DNA from: Flavobacterium sp. DG2-3
Lineage (GTDB): Bacteria > Bacteroidota > Bacteroidia > Flavobacteriales > Flavobacteriaceae
Direction of reading: 5' to 3'
NCBI RefSeq assembly: GCF_030730925.1
Contig: NZ_JAVAMB010000010.1
Location: forward strand, 124,001 to 188,000
DNA: 64,000 nt
Positions 8,476 to 17,700 of the stretch are shown here, in pieces; positions within the stretch are counted from its first letter, which is position 1; each line of letters starts with the position of its first letter. The position numbers and the translations under genes are program-made. The notes under the pieces were generated by a model. It worked only from the letters and a program-made list of their open reading frames with translations, ran no database searches and was not told the origin of the DNA.

Positions 8476-9369
8476 ATGAAAACGAACAAAGAAGCTTTTT
8501 CAGATTATCTTTTATTAGAAAAGAAGTATTCTTCACATACGGTTGGGGCTTACTTAAATGATATAATGTCCTTTGAGCTGTTTCTGAAAGAATCTTTTGA
8601 TCAGGAAAATGCTGATTTGGTAAATTATAGTCAGGTGAGAAGTTGGATTGTTTTTTTGGTTGATCAGAATATTTCAAATGTGTCTATTAATAGAAAAATG
8701 GCTTCTTTAAAAGCTTTTTATAAATTTCTTTTAAAGACCAAACAGATTGAAATTAATCCGATGCTGAAGCATAAATCTTTAAAAACGCCAAAAGTAATTC
8801 AGATTCCTTTCTCAGAAAAAGAATTGCAAGATTTGCTTACAGTAATAGATGTGCCTGTTGGTTTTGAAGAAATTCGGGATAAGCTTATTGTGGAGATGTT
8901 TTATGTTACAGGAATGCGTCGGGCGGAGCTGATTCACTTGATGATTAAAAATGTAGATCGCTCAAATAATACAATTAAAGTTTTAGGGAAAAGAAATAAA
9001 GAACGCATTATTCCAATCTTGCCAATTATTGCAGATCAAATTGACTTATATATTAAAGAAAGAGATGGTTTGGAAAGTGTGGCAGATTATGACTATTTTT
9101 TTGTTTCGAAAAAAGGGTTAAAATTGAGTGAATCTTTTGTTTATCGTTTAATAAATTCATACTTTAGTAGGGTCTCAGAAAAGGTAAAAAAAAGTCCGCA
9201 TGTGCTTCGGCATACTTTTGCAACTCACCTATTAAACAATGGGGCAGATTTGAATTCAGTTAAAGAATTGCTAGGGCATTCTAGTTTGGCGTCTACTCAG
9301 GTTTATACTCATAATAGTTTGGCGGAACTTAAAAAAGTGTATAGAGGTGCGCATCCAAGAAATAAATAG
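8476..9369 (+). CDS. xerC: Tyrosine recombinase, XerC/XerD type
   Basis: This 297-residue protein has the full tyrosine-recombinase set: Arg148 (TGMRRAE), Lys172, His242 and Arg245 (HVLRHTFATHLL), His268 (LLGHSSLASTQVYTH) and the nucleophile Tyr277. The N-terminal SAM-like core-binding domain spans about 1-100. Size and context (next to hpf and rpsU, not beside phage or mobile genes) fit the housekeeping Xer recombinase that resolves chromosome dimers at dif. Choosing XerC over XerD is a guess from context. It is 32 bp ahead of hpf, probably in one transcript. Confidence 0.88.
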   Translation: MKTNKEAFSDYLLLEKKYSSHTVGAYLNDIMSFELFLKESFDQENADLVNYSQVRSWIVFLVDQNISNVSINRKMASLKAFYKFLLKTKQIEINPMLKHKSLKTPKVIQIPFSEKELQDLLTVIDVPVGFEEIRDKLIVEMFYVTGMRRAELIHLMIKNVDRSNNTIKVLGKRNKERIIPILPIIADQIDLYIKERDGLESVADYDYFFVSKKGLKLSESFVYRLINSYFSRVSEKVKKSPHVLRHTFATHLLNNGADLNSVKELLGHSSLASTQVYTHNSLAELKKVYRGAHPRNK

Positions 9370-9401
9370 CAGTTCTAAATGTTAACCCTAAAATTTTTAT
9401 T

Positions 9402-9704
9402 ATGAAGGTAGATGTTCATGCAGTTAATTTTACTGTCGACAGAAAATTGGTCGATTTTATCCAGGAAAGAATGGGTAAGCTAGAGAAATACTACGATCGA
9501 GTGGTTTCATCAGATGTTTTTTTGAAAGTGGAAAGAACGAGTGATAAAGAGAATAAGATGGTGGAGATAAAGATTAATGTTCCTGGTGATGATTTTCTGG
9601 TAAAAAAACAGTGTAAAACATTTGAAGAGGCGGTTGAGCTTTCGGCAGAATCGTTAGAACGTTTACTTGTAAAAAGGAAGGAAAAAATTAGAGCACACAT
9701 TTAA
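9402..9704 (+). CDS. hpf: Ribosome hibernation-promoting factor, short HPF/RaiA family
   Basis: The 100-residue protein is a single HPF/YfiA domain, starting MKVDVHAVNFTVDRKLVDFIQERMGKLEKYY and ending in a basic LLVKRKEKIRAHI tail. It binds the decoding region of the 30S subunit in stationary phase. It is short, because the long-HPF dimerisation domain is absent. It lies downstream of xerC with a 32-bp gap, and upstream of a terminator-like hairpin and the tRNA promoter. Placement beside rpsU and tuf keeps ribosome-related genes together. Confidence 0.9.
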   Translation: MKVDVHAVNFTVDRKLVDFIQERMGKLEKYYDRVVSSDVFLKVERTSDKENKMVEIKINVPGDDFLVKKQCKTFEEAVELSAESLERLLVKRKEKIRAHI

Positions 9705-9728
9705 TTGAAATTTTTTTTAAAAAATGTT

Positions 9729-9757
9729 TTGATTAAAAGATAAAATAGCTACATTTG
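9729..9757 (+). promoter_or_regulatory. Promoter of the tRNA-Thr-Tyr-Thr-tuf transcript
   Basis: TTG (9729-9731), an 18-bp spacer and TACATTTG (9750-9757) form a near-perfect Bacteroidota housekeeping promoter. The first tRNA begins 37 bp downstream. Confidence 0.8.
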
Positions 9758-9758
9758 C

Positions 9759-9787
9759 AGTCCGTTAGAAATAGCGGACTTTTTTAA
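9759..9787 (+). terminator. Terminator-like hairpin overlapping the tRNA transcription start
   Basis: AGTCCG (9759-9764) pairs with CGGACT (9775-9780) and is followed by six T residues. It sits immediately after the tRNA promoter -7 box. Only transcripts coming from hpf would contain the whole hairpin, so it may end the xerC-hpf RNA while sparing the tRNA promoter's own transcript. Confidence 0.55.
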
Positions 9788-9794
9788 TGTATTC

Positions 9795-9868
9795 GCCGAT
9801 GTAGCTCAGCTGGCTAGAGCAGCTGATTTGTAATCAGCAGGTCGTGGGTTCGAGTCCCTCTATCGGCT
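9795..9868 (+). tRNA. tRNA-Thr (anticodon TGT)
   Basis: The cloverleaf is complete: acceptor GCCGATG with TATCGGC, a D arm around AGCTCAGCTGGCTAGAGC, anticodon stem CTGAT/ATCAG with loop TTTGTAA centred on TGT, and T arm GTGGGTTCGAGTCCC. CCA is not encoded. Confidence 0.95.
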
Positions 9869-9929
9869 CAGAAAATTTCAAATACGATTTGAAATTGGTT
9901 CTTTAAAATAATGGAATCATAAATTATTA

Positions 9930-10010
9930 GGGGAGATACTCAAGCGGCCAACGAGGGCAGACTGTAAATCTGCTGTGTGAACTTCGCAGGTTCGAATCCT
10001 GCTCTCCCCA
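9930..10010 (+). tRNA. tRNA-Tyr (anticodon GTA)
   Basis: Acceptor GGGGAGA pairs with TCTCCCC, the anticodon loop contains CTGTAAA with GTA, and the T arm is CAGGTTCGAATCCTG. The long variable arm expected of bacterial tRNA-Tyr is present, giving 81 nt. CCA is not encoded. Confidence 0.95.
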
Positions 10011-10097
10011 CAAAACAAGAAGTCGAGATTTGGTATTGTAGATTTTGGAAGAAAAATCTGAAATCTAAATTCTGAAAATCTAAAATCAGAACTCTCT

Positions 10098-10169
10098 GCC
10101 GGTGTAGCTCAGGGGTAGAGTGCTTCCTTGGTAAGGAAGAGGTCTCGGGTTCAAATCCCGACATTGGCT
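10098..10169 (+). tRNA. tRNA-Thr (anticodon GGT)
   Basis: Acceptor GCCGGTG pairs with CATTGGC (two G-T wobbles), the anticodon stem CTTCC/GGAAG holds loop TTGGTAA with GGT, and the T arm is CGGGTTCAAATCCCG. The order Thr-Tyr-Thr-tuf resembles E. coli thrU-tyrU-glyT-thrT-tufB, but no glycine tRNA lies in the 87-bp spacer before it. Confidence 0.95.
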
Positions 10170-10224
10170 CAAGTAAGTAGGAAATTGAAAATTAATATAT
10201 AACTAAGATTAAAAATTAAGTAAA

Positions 10225-11412
10225 ATGGCAAAGGAGAATTTTAATCGTTCCAAACCGCACTTAAACATAGGTACAATTGGACACGTAGATCACGGAAAAA
10301 CTACATTAACTGCTGCAATTACAAAAGTATTGTCAGATGCTGGTTACTGTCAAGCAAAATCGTTTGATCAAATCGATAACGCTCCAGAGGAGAAAGAAAG
10401 AGGTATTACTATTAATACATCACACGTAGAGTACGAAACTGCTAACCGTCACTACGCTCACGTTGACTGTCCAGGTCACGCGGATTACGTAAAGAACATG
10501 GTTACTGGTGCTGCTCAAATGGACGGTGCTATCTTAGTAGTTGCTGCTACAGATGGTCCAATGCCACAAACTCGTGAGCACATCCTTTTAGGACGTCAGG
10601 TTGGTATTCCAAGAATCGTTGTTTTCATGAACAAAGTGGATATGGTTGATGATGCTGAGTTATTAGAGCTTGTTGAAATGGAAATTAGAGATTTATTATC
10701 TTTCTACGAGTATGATGGAGATAATGGTCCTGTAGTTCAAGGTTCTGCTTTAGGAGGATTAAATAATGATCCAAACTGGGTACCTAAAATTATCGAATTA
10801 ATGGAAGCTGTTGATGCTTGGATCGAAGAGCCAGTACGTGACGTAGCTAAACCATTCTTGATGCCAGTTGAGGACGTATTTACAATTACAGGTCGTGGAA
10901 CTGTTGCTACAGGTCGTATCGAAACTGGAGTTGCTAACACTGGAGATCCTGTTGAAATCATTGGTATGGGAGCTGAAAAATTAACTTCTACTATTACAGG
11001 AGTTGAGATGTTCCGTAAAATCCTTGATAGAGGAGAAGCTGGAGATAACGTAGGTTTATTGTTAAGAGGTATTGATAAAGCTGATATCAAAAGAGGTATG
11101 GTTATTATTAAGCCAGGTTCAGTAAAACCACACGCTAAATTCAAAGCTGAGGTTTATATCTTGAAAAAAGAAGAAGGTGGACGTCACACTCCATTCCACA
11201 ATAACTACCGTCCACAGTTCTACGTACGTACAACTGACGTAACAGGAGTTATTTCTTTACCAGCAGGTGTAGAGATGGTAATGCCAGGTGATAACTTAAC
11301 TATCGAGGTTGCTTTATTAAGCCCAATCGCTATGAACGTAGGTTTACGTTTCGCTATCCGTGAGGGTGGTAGAACAGTTGGTGCTGGTCAGGTAACTGAA
11401 ATCGTAGAGTAA
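10225..11412 (+). CDS. tuf: Elongation factor Tu
   Basis: The 395-residue GTPase delivers aminoacyl-tRNA to the ribosome. G1 is GHVDHGKTT at about 19-27, switch [10 protein letters not shown] and the NKVD base-recognition motif are present, and the beta-barrel domains II and III complete the normal length. Codon use is strongly biased and uniform, as expected of a very highly expressed gene. It follows tRNA-Thr by 55 bp, probably in the same transcript, and is followed by a hairpin and tRNA-Trp. Confidence 0.98.
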   Translation: MAKENFNRSKPHLNIGTIGHVDHGKTTLTAAITKVLSDAGYCQAKSFDQIDNAPEEKERGITINTSHVEYETANRHYAHVDCPGHADYVKNMVTGAAQMDGAILVVAATDGPMPQTREHILLGRQVGIPRIVVFMNKVDMVDDAELLELVEMEIRDLLSFYEYDGDNGPVVQGSALGGLNNDPNWVPKIIELMEAVDAWIEEPVRDVAKPFLMPVEDVFTITGRGTVATGRIETGVANTGDPVEIIGMGAEKLTSTITGVEMFRKILDRGEAGDNVGLLLRGIDKADIKRGMVIIKPGSVKPHAKFKAEVYILKKEEGGRHTPFHNNYRPQFYVRTTDVTGVISLPAGVEMVMPGDNLTIEVALLSPIAMNVGLRFAIREGGRTVGAGQVTEIVE

Positions 11413-11430
11413 TTCTATTAAAATAAATAA

Positions 11431-11470
11431 AAAGCCAGTTGATTCTTAATTGAAACAACTGGCTTTAATT
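11431..11470 (+). terminator. Hairpin after tuf, probably a partial terminator
   Basis: Perfect 11-bp arms AAAGCCAGTTG (11431-11441) and CAACTGGCTTT (11456-11466) close a 14-nt loop. Only a short T-run follows (TTTAATTA), so some read-through into tRNA-Trp and secE-nusG is plausible. Confidence 0.6.
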
Positions 11471-11541
11471 ACGGGCGTAGTTCAAGGGTAGAATAGCGGT
11501 CTCCAAAACCGTTGATGGGGGTTCGAATCCCTCCGCCCGTG
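11471..11541 (+). tRNA. tRNA-Trp (anticodon CCA)
   Basis: Acceptor ACGGGCG pairs with CGCCCGT and the anticodon loop CTCCAAA gives CCA. The T arm is GGGGGTTCGAATCCCTC. It sits directly between tuf and secE, as in many bacteria. Confidence 0.95.
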
Positions 11542-11559
11542 CAATAAAAAATATATCAA

Positions 11560-11757
11560 ATGACAAAAGTTACTAATTATTTATCAGAGGCTTTCGAAGA
11601 GTTAAAGTCAAATGTTACTTGGCCATCTTGGGCTGAAGTTCAAAAATTGACAATTGTTGTGGCTGTATTTTCGATTTTATTCGCTTTGGCAACATGGGGA
11701 GTAGACGAATTTTTTGCAAAAGCTTTGGCTGGATTTTTTAACTGGTTAAAAGGATAA
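11560..11757 (+). CDS. secE: Preprotein translocase subunit SecE
   Basis: The 65-residue protein has the minimal one-TM SecE form: an amphipathic N-terminal helix (YLSEAFEELKSNVTWPSWAEVQKLT) then a single membrane segment (IVVAVFSILFALATWGV). The TWPSW motif before the TM helix is the SecE signature. SecE clamps SecY in the inner-membrane translocon. It lies 18 bp after tRNA-Trp and 10 bp ahead of nusG, the classic order. Confidence 0.95.
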   Translation: MTKVTNYLSEAFEELKSNVTWPSWAEVQKLTIVVAVFSILFALATWGVDEFFAKALAGFFNWLKG

Positions 11758-11767
11758 TTTTTTTGTG

Positions 11768-12319
11768 ATGGCAGATAATAATGTGAAAAAATGGTACGTA
11801 GTTAGAGCGGTTAGTGGTCAAGAGAATAAAGTGAAAGCTTATATCGAGACTGAGATTGCGAGATTAGGTATGGAGGATTATGTTTCTCAGGTTTTGGTTC
11901 CTACTGAAAAAGTAGTTACTGTAAAAGATGGGAAAAAATCATCTAAGGATAAAGTGTATTTTCCTGGATATGTTATGATCGAAGCTAACTTGGTTGGTGA
12001 GATTCCTCATATTATTAAGTCAATTACTAGTGTTATTGGATTTTTAGGAGAGACAAAAGGCGGAGAACCTGTTCCTTTGAGACTTTCTGAAGTAAACCGT
12101 ATGTTAGGTAAAGTAGATGAGTTGGCTGTTAATACAGATACTCGTTCTATTCCATTTAGCGTTGGAGAAACGGTTAAGGTTATTGATGGACCATTTAACG
12201 GATTTAACGGATCTGTTGAGAAAATCAATGAAGAAAAGCGTAAGCTTGAGGTAATGGTTAAGATTTTCGGAAGAAAGACTCCATTAGAGTTAAGCTTTAT
12301 GCAAGTAGAAAAAGTATAA
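11768..12319 (+). CDS. nusG: Transcription termination/antitermination factor NusG
   Basis: The 183-residue protein has the NGN domain (KKWYVVRAVSGQENKVKAYIE, with a PGYVMIEA motif) and a C-terminal KOW domain (FSVGETVKVIDGPFNGFNGSVEKI). NusG binds the RNA polymerase clamp and links it to Rho or to the ribosome. The frame also offers a GTG at 11765 directly before the ATG, so the start could be one codon earlier. A 10-bp hairpin lies between nusG and rplK. Confidence 0.96.
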   Translation: MADNNVKKWYVVRAVSGQENKVKAYIETEIARLGMEDYVSQVLVPTEKVVTVKDGKKSSKDKVYFPGYVMIEANLVGEIPHIIKSITSVIGFLGETKGGEPVPLRLSEVNRMLGKVDELAVNTDTRSIPFSVGETVKVIDGPFNGFNGSVEKINEEKRKLEVMVKIFGRKTPLELSFMQVEKV

Positions 12320-12342
12320 TTTTTTGTTACACTATAATAAAC

Positions 12343-12371
12343 CATTGTAATCGCTTCCATTGATTACAGTG
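12343..12371 (+). promoter_or_regulatory. Stem-loop in the rplK leader
   Basis: CATTGTAATC (12343-12352) pairs fully with GATTACAGTG (12362-12371, one G-U) around a 9-nt loop. It ends 15 bp before the rplK ATG. No T-run follows, so it does not look like a terminator. It could be a translational or processing element of the L11-L1 mRNA. Confidence 0.45.
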
Positions 12372-12386
12372 TTAAATTTTTTAAAA

Positions 12387-12824
12387 ATGGCTAAAGAAAT
12401 TAGTAAGGTAGTTAAACTACAAGTTAAGGGAGGTGCTGCGAACCCGTCGCCACCGGTTGGACCTGCTTTAGGAGCTGCTGGGGTTAACATCATGGAGTTT
12501 TGTAAGCAATTTAATGCTAGAACTCAAGATAAACCTGGCAAAATTTGTCCAGTGCAAATCACTGTGTACAAAGACAAATCATTTGATTTTGTTGTTAAGA
12601 CTCCTCCAGCAGCAGTTCAGTTAATGGAAGCTGCAAAGCTAAAATCTGGTTCTGGTGAGCCTAATCGTAAAAAAGTAGCTAGCGTTACTTGGGAACAAAT
12701 TAGAACTATTGCTGAAGACAAAATGCCTGACTTAAACGCTTTCACAATCGAGAAAGCTATGAGTATGGTTGCTGGAACAGCTAGATCTATGGGTATAACT
12801 GTATCAGGAGATGCTCCTTTTTAA
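12387..12824 (+). CDS. rplK: 50S ribosomal protein uL11
   Basis: The 145-residue protein matches uL11 in length and sequence: [23 protein letters not shown] at the start, with the proline-rich hinge, and [16 protein letters not shown] at the end. It binds the GTPase-associated centre of 23S rRNA. The open frame extends upstream to a TTG at 12360, but this would pass through the leader hairpin. The ATG at 12387 (MAKEISKVV) gives the family's normal N-terminus. It is followed after 13 bp by rplA. Confidence 0.97.
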   Translation: MAKEISKVVKLQVKGGAANPSPPVGPALGAAGVNIMEFCKQFNARTQDKPGKICPVQITVYKDKSFDFVVKTPPAAVQLMEAAKLKSGSGEPNRKKVASVTWEQIRTIAEDKMPDLNAFTIEKAMSMVAGTARSMGITVSGDAPF

Positions 12825-12837
12825 TTAAGAAAAAGAA

Positions 12838-13527
12838 ATGGCAAAATTAACAAAAAAGCAAAAAGAGGCTGCTTCAAAAATTGAAAAGAACAAATTATAC
12901 TCTTTAAAAGATGCTGCGGCATTAATTAAAGTTGTTGCTTCTGCAAAATTTGATGAGTCTGTTGATATCGCAGTTCGTTTGGGTGTTGATCCAAGAAAAG
13001 CGAATCAAATGGTTAGAGGTGTAGTTACATTACCTCACGGAACAGGAAAAGACGTTAAAGTATTAGCATTGGTTACTCCAGACAAAGAAGCGGAAGCTAG
13101 AGAAGCAGGAGCAGATCACGTTGGTCTTGACGATTACTTACAAAAAATTAAAGACGGTTGGACAGATGTTGATGTGATCATTACTATGCCTGCTGTTATG
13201 GGTAAATTAGGTCCATTAGGTCGTATTTTAGGACCTAGAGGTTTAATGCCAAACCCTAAAACAGGTACAGTAACTATGGATGTTGCTAAAGCTGTTCAAG
13301 AAGTTAAAGCTGGTAAAATTGACTTTAAAGTTGATAAAACTGGTATCGTTCACGCTGGTATTGGTAAAGTTTCTTTCGGAGCTGAGCAAATCGTTGAGAA
13401 CGCACACGAAATTATTCAAACATTAATAAAACTTAAACCAACTGCTGCTAAAGGTACATACATTAAAGGTATTCACCTTACAAGCACAATGAGTCCTGCT
13501 ATTGCATTAGACCCAAAAGCAGTATAA
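12838..13527 (+). CDS. rplA: 50S ribosomal protein uL1
   Basis: The 229-residue protein has normal uL1 length and the conserved [25 protein letters not shown] segment that contacts 23S rRNA at the L1 stalk. In many bacteria uL1 also represses translation of its own operon, but whether it does so here is not visible. It follows rplK after 13 bp and precedes rplJ after 22 bp, in the standard rplKAJL-rpoBC order. Confidence 0.97.
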   Translation: MAKLTKKQKEAASKIEKNKLYSLKDAAALIKVVASAKFDESVDIAVRLGVDPRKANQMVRGVVTLPHGTGKDVKVLALVTPDKEAEAREAGADHVGLDDYLQKIKDGWTDVDVIITMPAVMGKLGPLGRILGPRGLMPNPKTGTVTMDVAKAVQEVKAGKIDFKVDKTGIVHAGIGKVSFGAEQIVENAHEIIQTLIKLKPTAAKGTYIKGIHLTSTMSPAIALDPKAV

Positions 13528-13549
13528 TTGGTAGTTAAAAATTTTTAGT

Positions 13550-14053
13550 ATGACTAGAGAAGAAAAATCAATCGCGATTGAAAATTTAACTGCGCAGTTA
13601 GCTGGTACAAATATCATTTACATTTCTGATATTTCTGGTTTAAACGCAGAGACAACTTCAAACTTACGTAGAGCTTGTTTTAAAGCAGGTATCAAATTAG
13701 AGGTTGTAAAGAACACTTTGCTTGCAAAAGCAATGGAAGCTTCTGATAATGATTATGGTGATTTACCTACAGTTTTATCTGGTAACAGTGCTATCTTCAT
13801 TTCTGATGTTGCTAACGCACCTGGAAAAATCATTAAAGATTTCCGTAAGAAATCTGATAAACCAGTTTTAAAAGGAGCTTACATCAATTCTGAAGTATAT
13901 ATTGGAGATAATCAGTTAGATGCATTAGCTACAATTAAATCTAAAGAAGAGCTTATTGGAGAAATCATTGGATTATTACAATCTCCAGCTCAAAGAATTA
14001 TTTCTGCTTTACAAAACAAATTCGCTGGAAGCGAAGAAGAAGGAGCAGAGTAA
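13550..14053 (+). CDS. rplJ: 50S ribosomal protein uL10
   Basis: The 167-residue protein carries the uL10 N-terminal rRNA-binding region (MTREEKSIAIENLTAQLAG) and a helical C-terminus (SPAQRIISALQNKF) that anchors bL12 dimers. Together they form the stalk that recruits translation factors. It is followed by a 92-bp spacer with a hairpin, then rplL. Confidence 0.97.
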   Translation: MTREEKSIAIENLTAQLAGTNIIYISDISGLNAETTSNLRRACFKAGIKLEVVKNTLLAKAMEASDNDYGDLPTVLSGNSAIFISDVANAPGKIIKDFRKKSDKPVLKGAYINSEVYIGDNQLDALATIKSKEELIGEIIGLLQSPAQRIISALQNKFAGSEEEGAE

Positions 14054-14059
14054 TCAACG

Positions 14060-14079
14060 TAAGGGAGCTTGCTTCCTTA
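14060..14079 (+). promoter_or_regulatory. Hairpin between rplJ and rplL
   Basis: TAAGGGAGC (14060-14068) pairs with GCTTCCTTA (14071-14079) with one G-T wobble. No T-run follows, so it is a weak pause, a processing site or an mRNA stabiliser. It may help to make more bL12 than uL10. Confidence 0.45.
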
Positions 14080-14145
14080 TTGCTTAATTAGCGCACAATA
14101 ATTAAATTATATTTTTTACACAAATCATTTTAAACGATAGAAAAA

Positions 14146-14517
14146 ATGGCAGATTTGAAACAATTCGCAGAACAATTAGTTAACTTAACAGTTAAAGAAG
14201 TTAACGAATTAGCAACAATATTAAAAGATGAGTACGGAATCGAGCCTGCTGCTGCTGCTGTAGTAGTTGCTGCTGGAGGTGGAGACGGTGCTGCTGAAGA
14301 AGCACAAACTGAATTTACAGTTGTATTGAAAGATGCAGGAGCTTCTAAATTAGCTGTTGTAAAATTAGTTAAAGAATTAACTGGTTTAGGTCTTAAAGAA
14401 GCTAAAGATGTAGTTGACGGTGCTCCAAGCAACGTTAAAGAAGGTGTTTCTAAAGAAGAGGCTGAAGGTCTTAAAAAATCTTTAGAAGAGGCTGGAGCTA
14501 CTGTTGAGCTTAAATAA
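14146..14517 (+). CDS. rplL: 50S ribosomal protein bL12
   Basis: The 123-residue acidic protein has the bL12 structure: an N-terminal dimerisation part that binds uL10, an Ala/Gly-rich hinge ([20 protein letters not shown]) and a C-terminal factor-binding domain ([22 protein letters not shown]). It is present in several copies per ribosome, so extra expression is expected. An attenuator-like hairpin at 14539-14582 separates it from rpoB. Confidence 0.97.
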   Translation: MADLKQFAEQLVNLTVKEVNELATILKDEYGIEPAAAAVVVAAGGGDGAAEEAQTEFTVVLKDAGASKLAVVKLVKELTGLGLKEAKDVVDGAPSNVKEGVSKEEAEGLKKSLEEAGATVELK

Positions 14518-14538
14518 TTAAACTCAGTTTAAGAACTA

Positions 14539-14582
14539 GGTTTAGGTCTTGGGTTAACACTCAAAGGCCTAAACCATTTTTC
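14539..14582 (+). terminator. Attenuator-like terminator between rplL and rpoB
   Basis: GGTTTAGGTCTT (14539-14550) pairs with AAGGCCTAAACC (14564-14575), 12 bp with one G-U, followed by ATTTTTCG. E. coli also has a partial terminator at this position, which lowers rpoBC transcription relative to the ribosomal proteins. The rest of the 267-bp gap (to 14784) shows no gene. Confidence 0.7.
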
Positions 14583-14784
14583 GTATAATAAAATATATAT
14601 CAAGTTTTATTATCCCATAGTTTAAAATACGAAAAAGTTTTAGATCAATACGAAGAAAGAAAATTGAACTTTATTTAAATTTTAATTTTTAAAGATGTAT
14701 TGATTATAATAAGAAAGTATAGATTAAACAGTGTGTATTTACACAAAAAAAATTACTTTTTTTTAATCAAAATTTTGTCCATTG

Positions 14785-17700
14785 ATGATAACAAATCAGA
14801 CTGAAAGATTGAATTTTGCCTCTACAAAAAATATCCCTGATTATCCAGACTTCTTGGATGTACAGGTTAAATCTTTTAAAGATTTCTTCCAATTAGAAAC
14901 GAAATCTGACGAAAGAGGCAACGAAGGGTTATACAACACCTTCATGGAAAACTTTCCAATCACAGATACAAGAAACAACTTTGTATTGGAATTCCTAGAT
15001 TATTTTGTTGATCCACCACGTTATACAATTCAAGAATGTATAGAGAGAGGTCTTACTTATAGTGTGCCATTAAAAGCTAGGTTGAAACTATACTGTACAG
15101 ATCCAGAACACGAAGATTTTGAAACGATTGTACAAGATGTTTATCTTGGAACAATTCCTTACATGACTCCAAGCGGTACTTTTGTAATCAATGGTGCTGA
15201 ACGTGTAGTAGTATCTCAATTACACCGTTCTCCAGGAGTTTTCTTTGGACAGTCATTCCACGCAAATGGAACTAAACTTTATTCTGCAAGAGTAATTCCT
15301 TTTAAAGGTTCTTGGATAGAATTCTCTACAGATATTAACAGCGTAATGTACGCTTATATCGATAGAAAGAAAAAATTACCTGTAACAACTTTATTCCGTG
15401 CTATCGGATTCGAAAGAGATAAAGATATCTTAGAAATTTTCGACTTAGCAGAAGAAATTAAAGTTTCTAAAACAGGAATTAAAAAATATATTGGAAGAAG
15501 ACTTGCTGCGCGTGTTTTGAACACTTGGCACGAGGATTTCGTAGATGAAGATACTGGAGAGGTAGTTTCTATCGAGCGTAACGAAATCATCCTTGATCGT
15601 GATACAATTATCGACAAAGATAATGTTGAAGAGATCATCGATTCTAACGTTAAATCTATTTTGTTACACAAAGAGGATAATAACCAAGCAGATTATGCTA
15701 TTATCCACAACACGTTACAAAAAGATCCAACTAACTCTGAAAAAGAAGCTGTAGAGCACATTTACCGTCAGTTGCGTAACGCTGAACCGCCTGATGAGGA
15801 AACTGCTCGTGGTATTATAGATAAATTGTTCTTCTCTGACCAACGTTACAACTTAGGTGAAGTAGGTCGTTACAGAATGAACAAAAAATTAGATTTAGAT
15901 ATCCCTATGGATAAGCAAGTGCTTACTAAAGAGGATATCATTACAATCGTTAAATATTTGATCGAATTAATCAACTCTAAAGCAGAGATTGATGATATCG
16001 ATCACTTATCAAACCGTCGTGTTAGAACAGTTGGTGAACAATTGTCTCAACAATTCGGTGTTGGTTTAGCACGTATGGCTAGAACTATTCGTGAGAGAAT
16101 GAACGTTAGAGATAACGAGGTGTTTACACCAATCGATTTGATCAATGCTAAAACATTATCTTCGGTTATCAACTCTTTCTTTGGTACTAACCAGTTATCT
16201 CAATTTATGGATCAAACGAATCCACTTGCTGAGATTACACACAAAAGAAGATTATCTGCACTTGGACCAGGTGGACTTTCTAGAGAAAGAGCTGGTTTCG
16301 AGGTTCGTGACGTTCACTACACGCACTACGGACGTTTATGTCCAATTGAAACTCCAGAGGGACCAAACATTGGTTTGATTTCTTCTCTTGGTGTTTACGC
16401 GAAAGTAAACGGAATGGGATTCATTGAAACTCCTTACCGTAAAGTTACTAACGGTGTAGTTGATTTAGAAAGTACTCCAATCTACTTAAGTGCAGAAGAA
16501 GAAGAAGGAAAAATGATTGCTCAGGCAAACATTGAAATGGATGAAACTGGTAAAATTACAGCTAGCAACGTTATTGCTCGTGAGGAGGGTGACTTCCCAG
16601 TTGTTGAGCCAAATGTAGTTCATTATACAGACGTTGCACCGAACCAGATCGCTTCGATTTCTGCATCTTTGATTCCTTTCTTGGAGCATGATGATGCGAA
16701 CCGTGCGTTGATGGGATCGAACATGATGCGTCAGGCGGTTCCTTTGATCCGTCCTGAAGCTCCGATTGTTGGTACAGGTTTAGAGCGTCAAGTTGCTTCT
16801 GACTCAAGAGTATTGATTAATGCTGAGGGTCATGGTACTGTAGAATACGTTGATGCTAATATCATTACTATTAAATACGACCGTACTGAAGATGAAAGAA
16901 TGGTTAGTTTTGATGCTGATGAGAAAACATACAACTTAATTAAATTTAGAAAAACAAACCAAGGAACAAGTATCAACTTGAAACCAATCGTAAGAAGAGG
17001 TGACAGAGTTGTTCCTGGACAAGTATTATCAGAAGGATATGCTACTCAAAATGGAGAATTAGCTTTAGGTAGAAACTTAAAAGTTGCGTTCATGCCATGG
17101 AAAGGGTACAACTTCGAGGATGCGATTGTAATTTCTGAAAAAGTAGTTCGTGATGATATTTTTACTTCTATCCACGTTGATGATTATTCATTAGAGGTTA
17201 GAGATACTAAGTTAGGAAACGAAGAGTTAACAAACGATATTCCTAACGTTTCTGAAGAGGCTACTAAAGATTTAGATGAAAACGGTATGATCAGAATTGG
17301 AGCAGAGGTTAAGCCTGGCGACATTTTGATCGGAAAAATTACACCAAAAGGAGAATCAGATCCAACTCCAGAGGAGAAATTGCTTCGTGCAATCTTCGGA
17401 GATAAAGCTGGTGATGTAAAAGATGCTTCATTGAAAGCTTCTCCATCTTTACATGGTGTAGTTCTTGACAAAAAATTATTTGCAAGAGCCGTAAAAGATA
17501 AACGTAAACGTACTCAAGATAAAGATGCTTTAGGAGCTCTTGAAATGGAATTCGAAACTAAATTTGTTGAATTAAAAGACAGATTAGTAGAGAAATTATT
17601 CTTGATCGTTAACGGAAAAACATCTCAAGGTGTAATGAATGATTTGGGTGAAGAAGTTTTACCAAAAGGTAAAAAATATACTCAAAAAATGCTTTACGCA

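Noticed and set aside
8476..9369. Phage-type integrase suggesting a genomic island at the tRNA cluster
   Set aside because: The recombinase has Xer size and motifs, no attachment repeats were seen at the tRNA genes, and flanking genes are housekeeping.
10737..11144. Long antisense open frame inside tuf, with similar ones in rplL, rpoB and rpoC
   Set aside because: It lies fully opposite a highly conserved gene with strong codon bias, which leaves stop-free antisense frames. No promoter or family match was visible.
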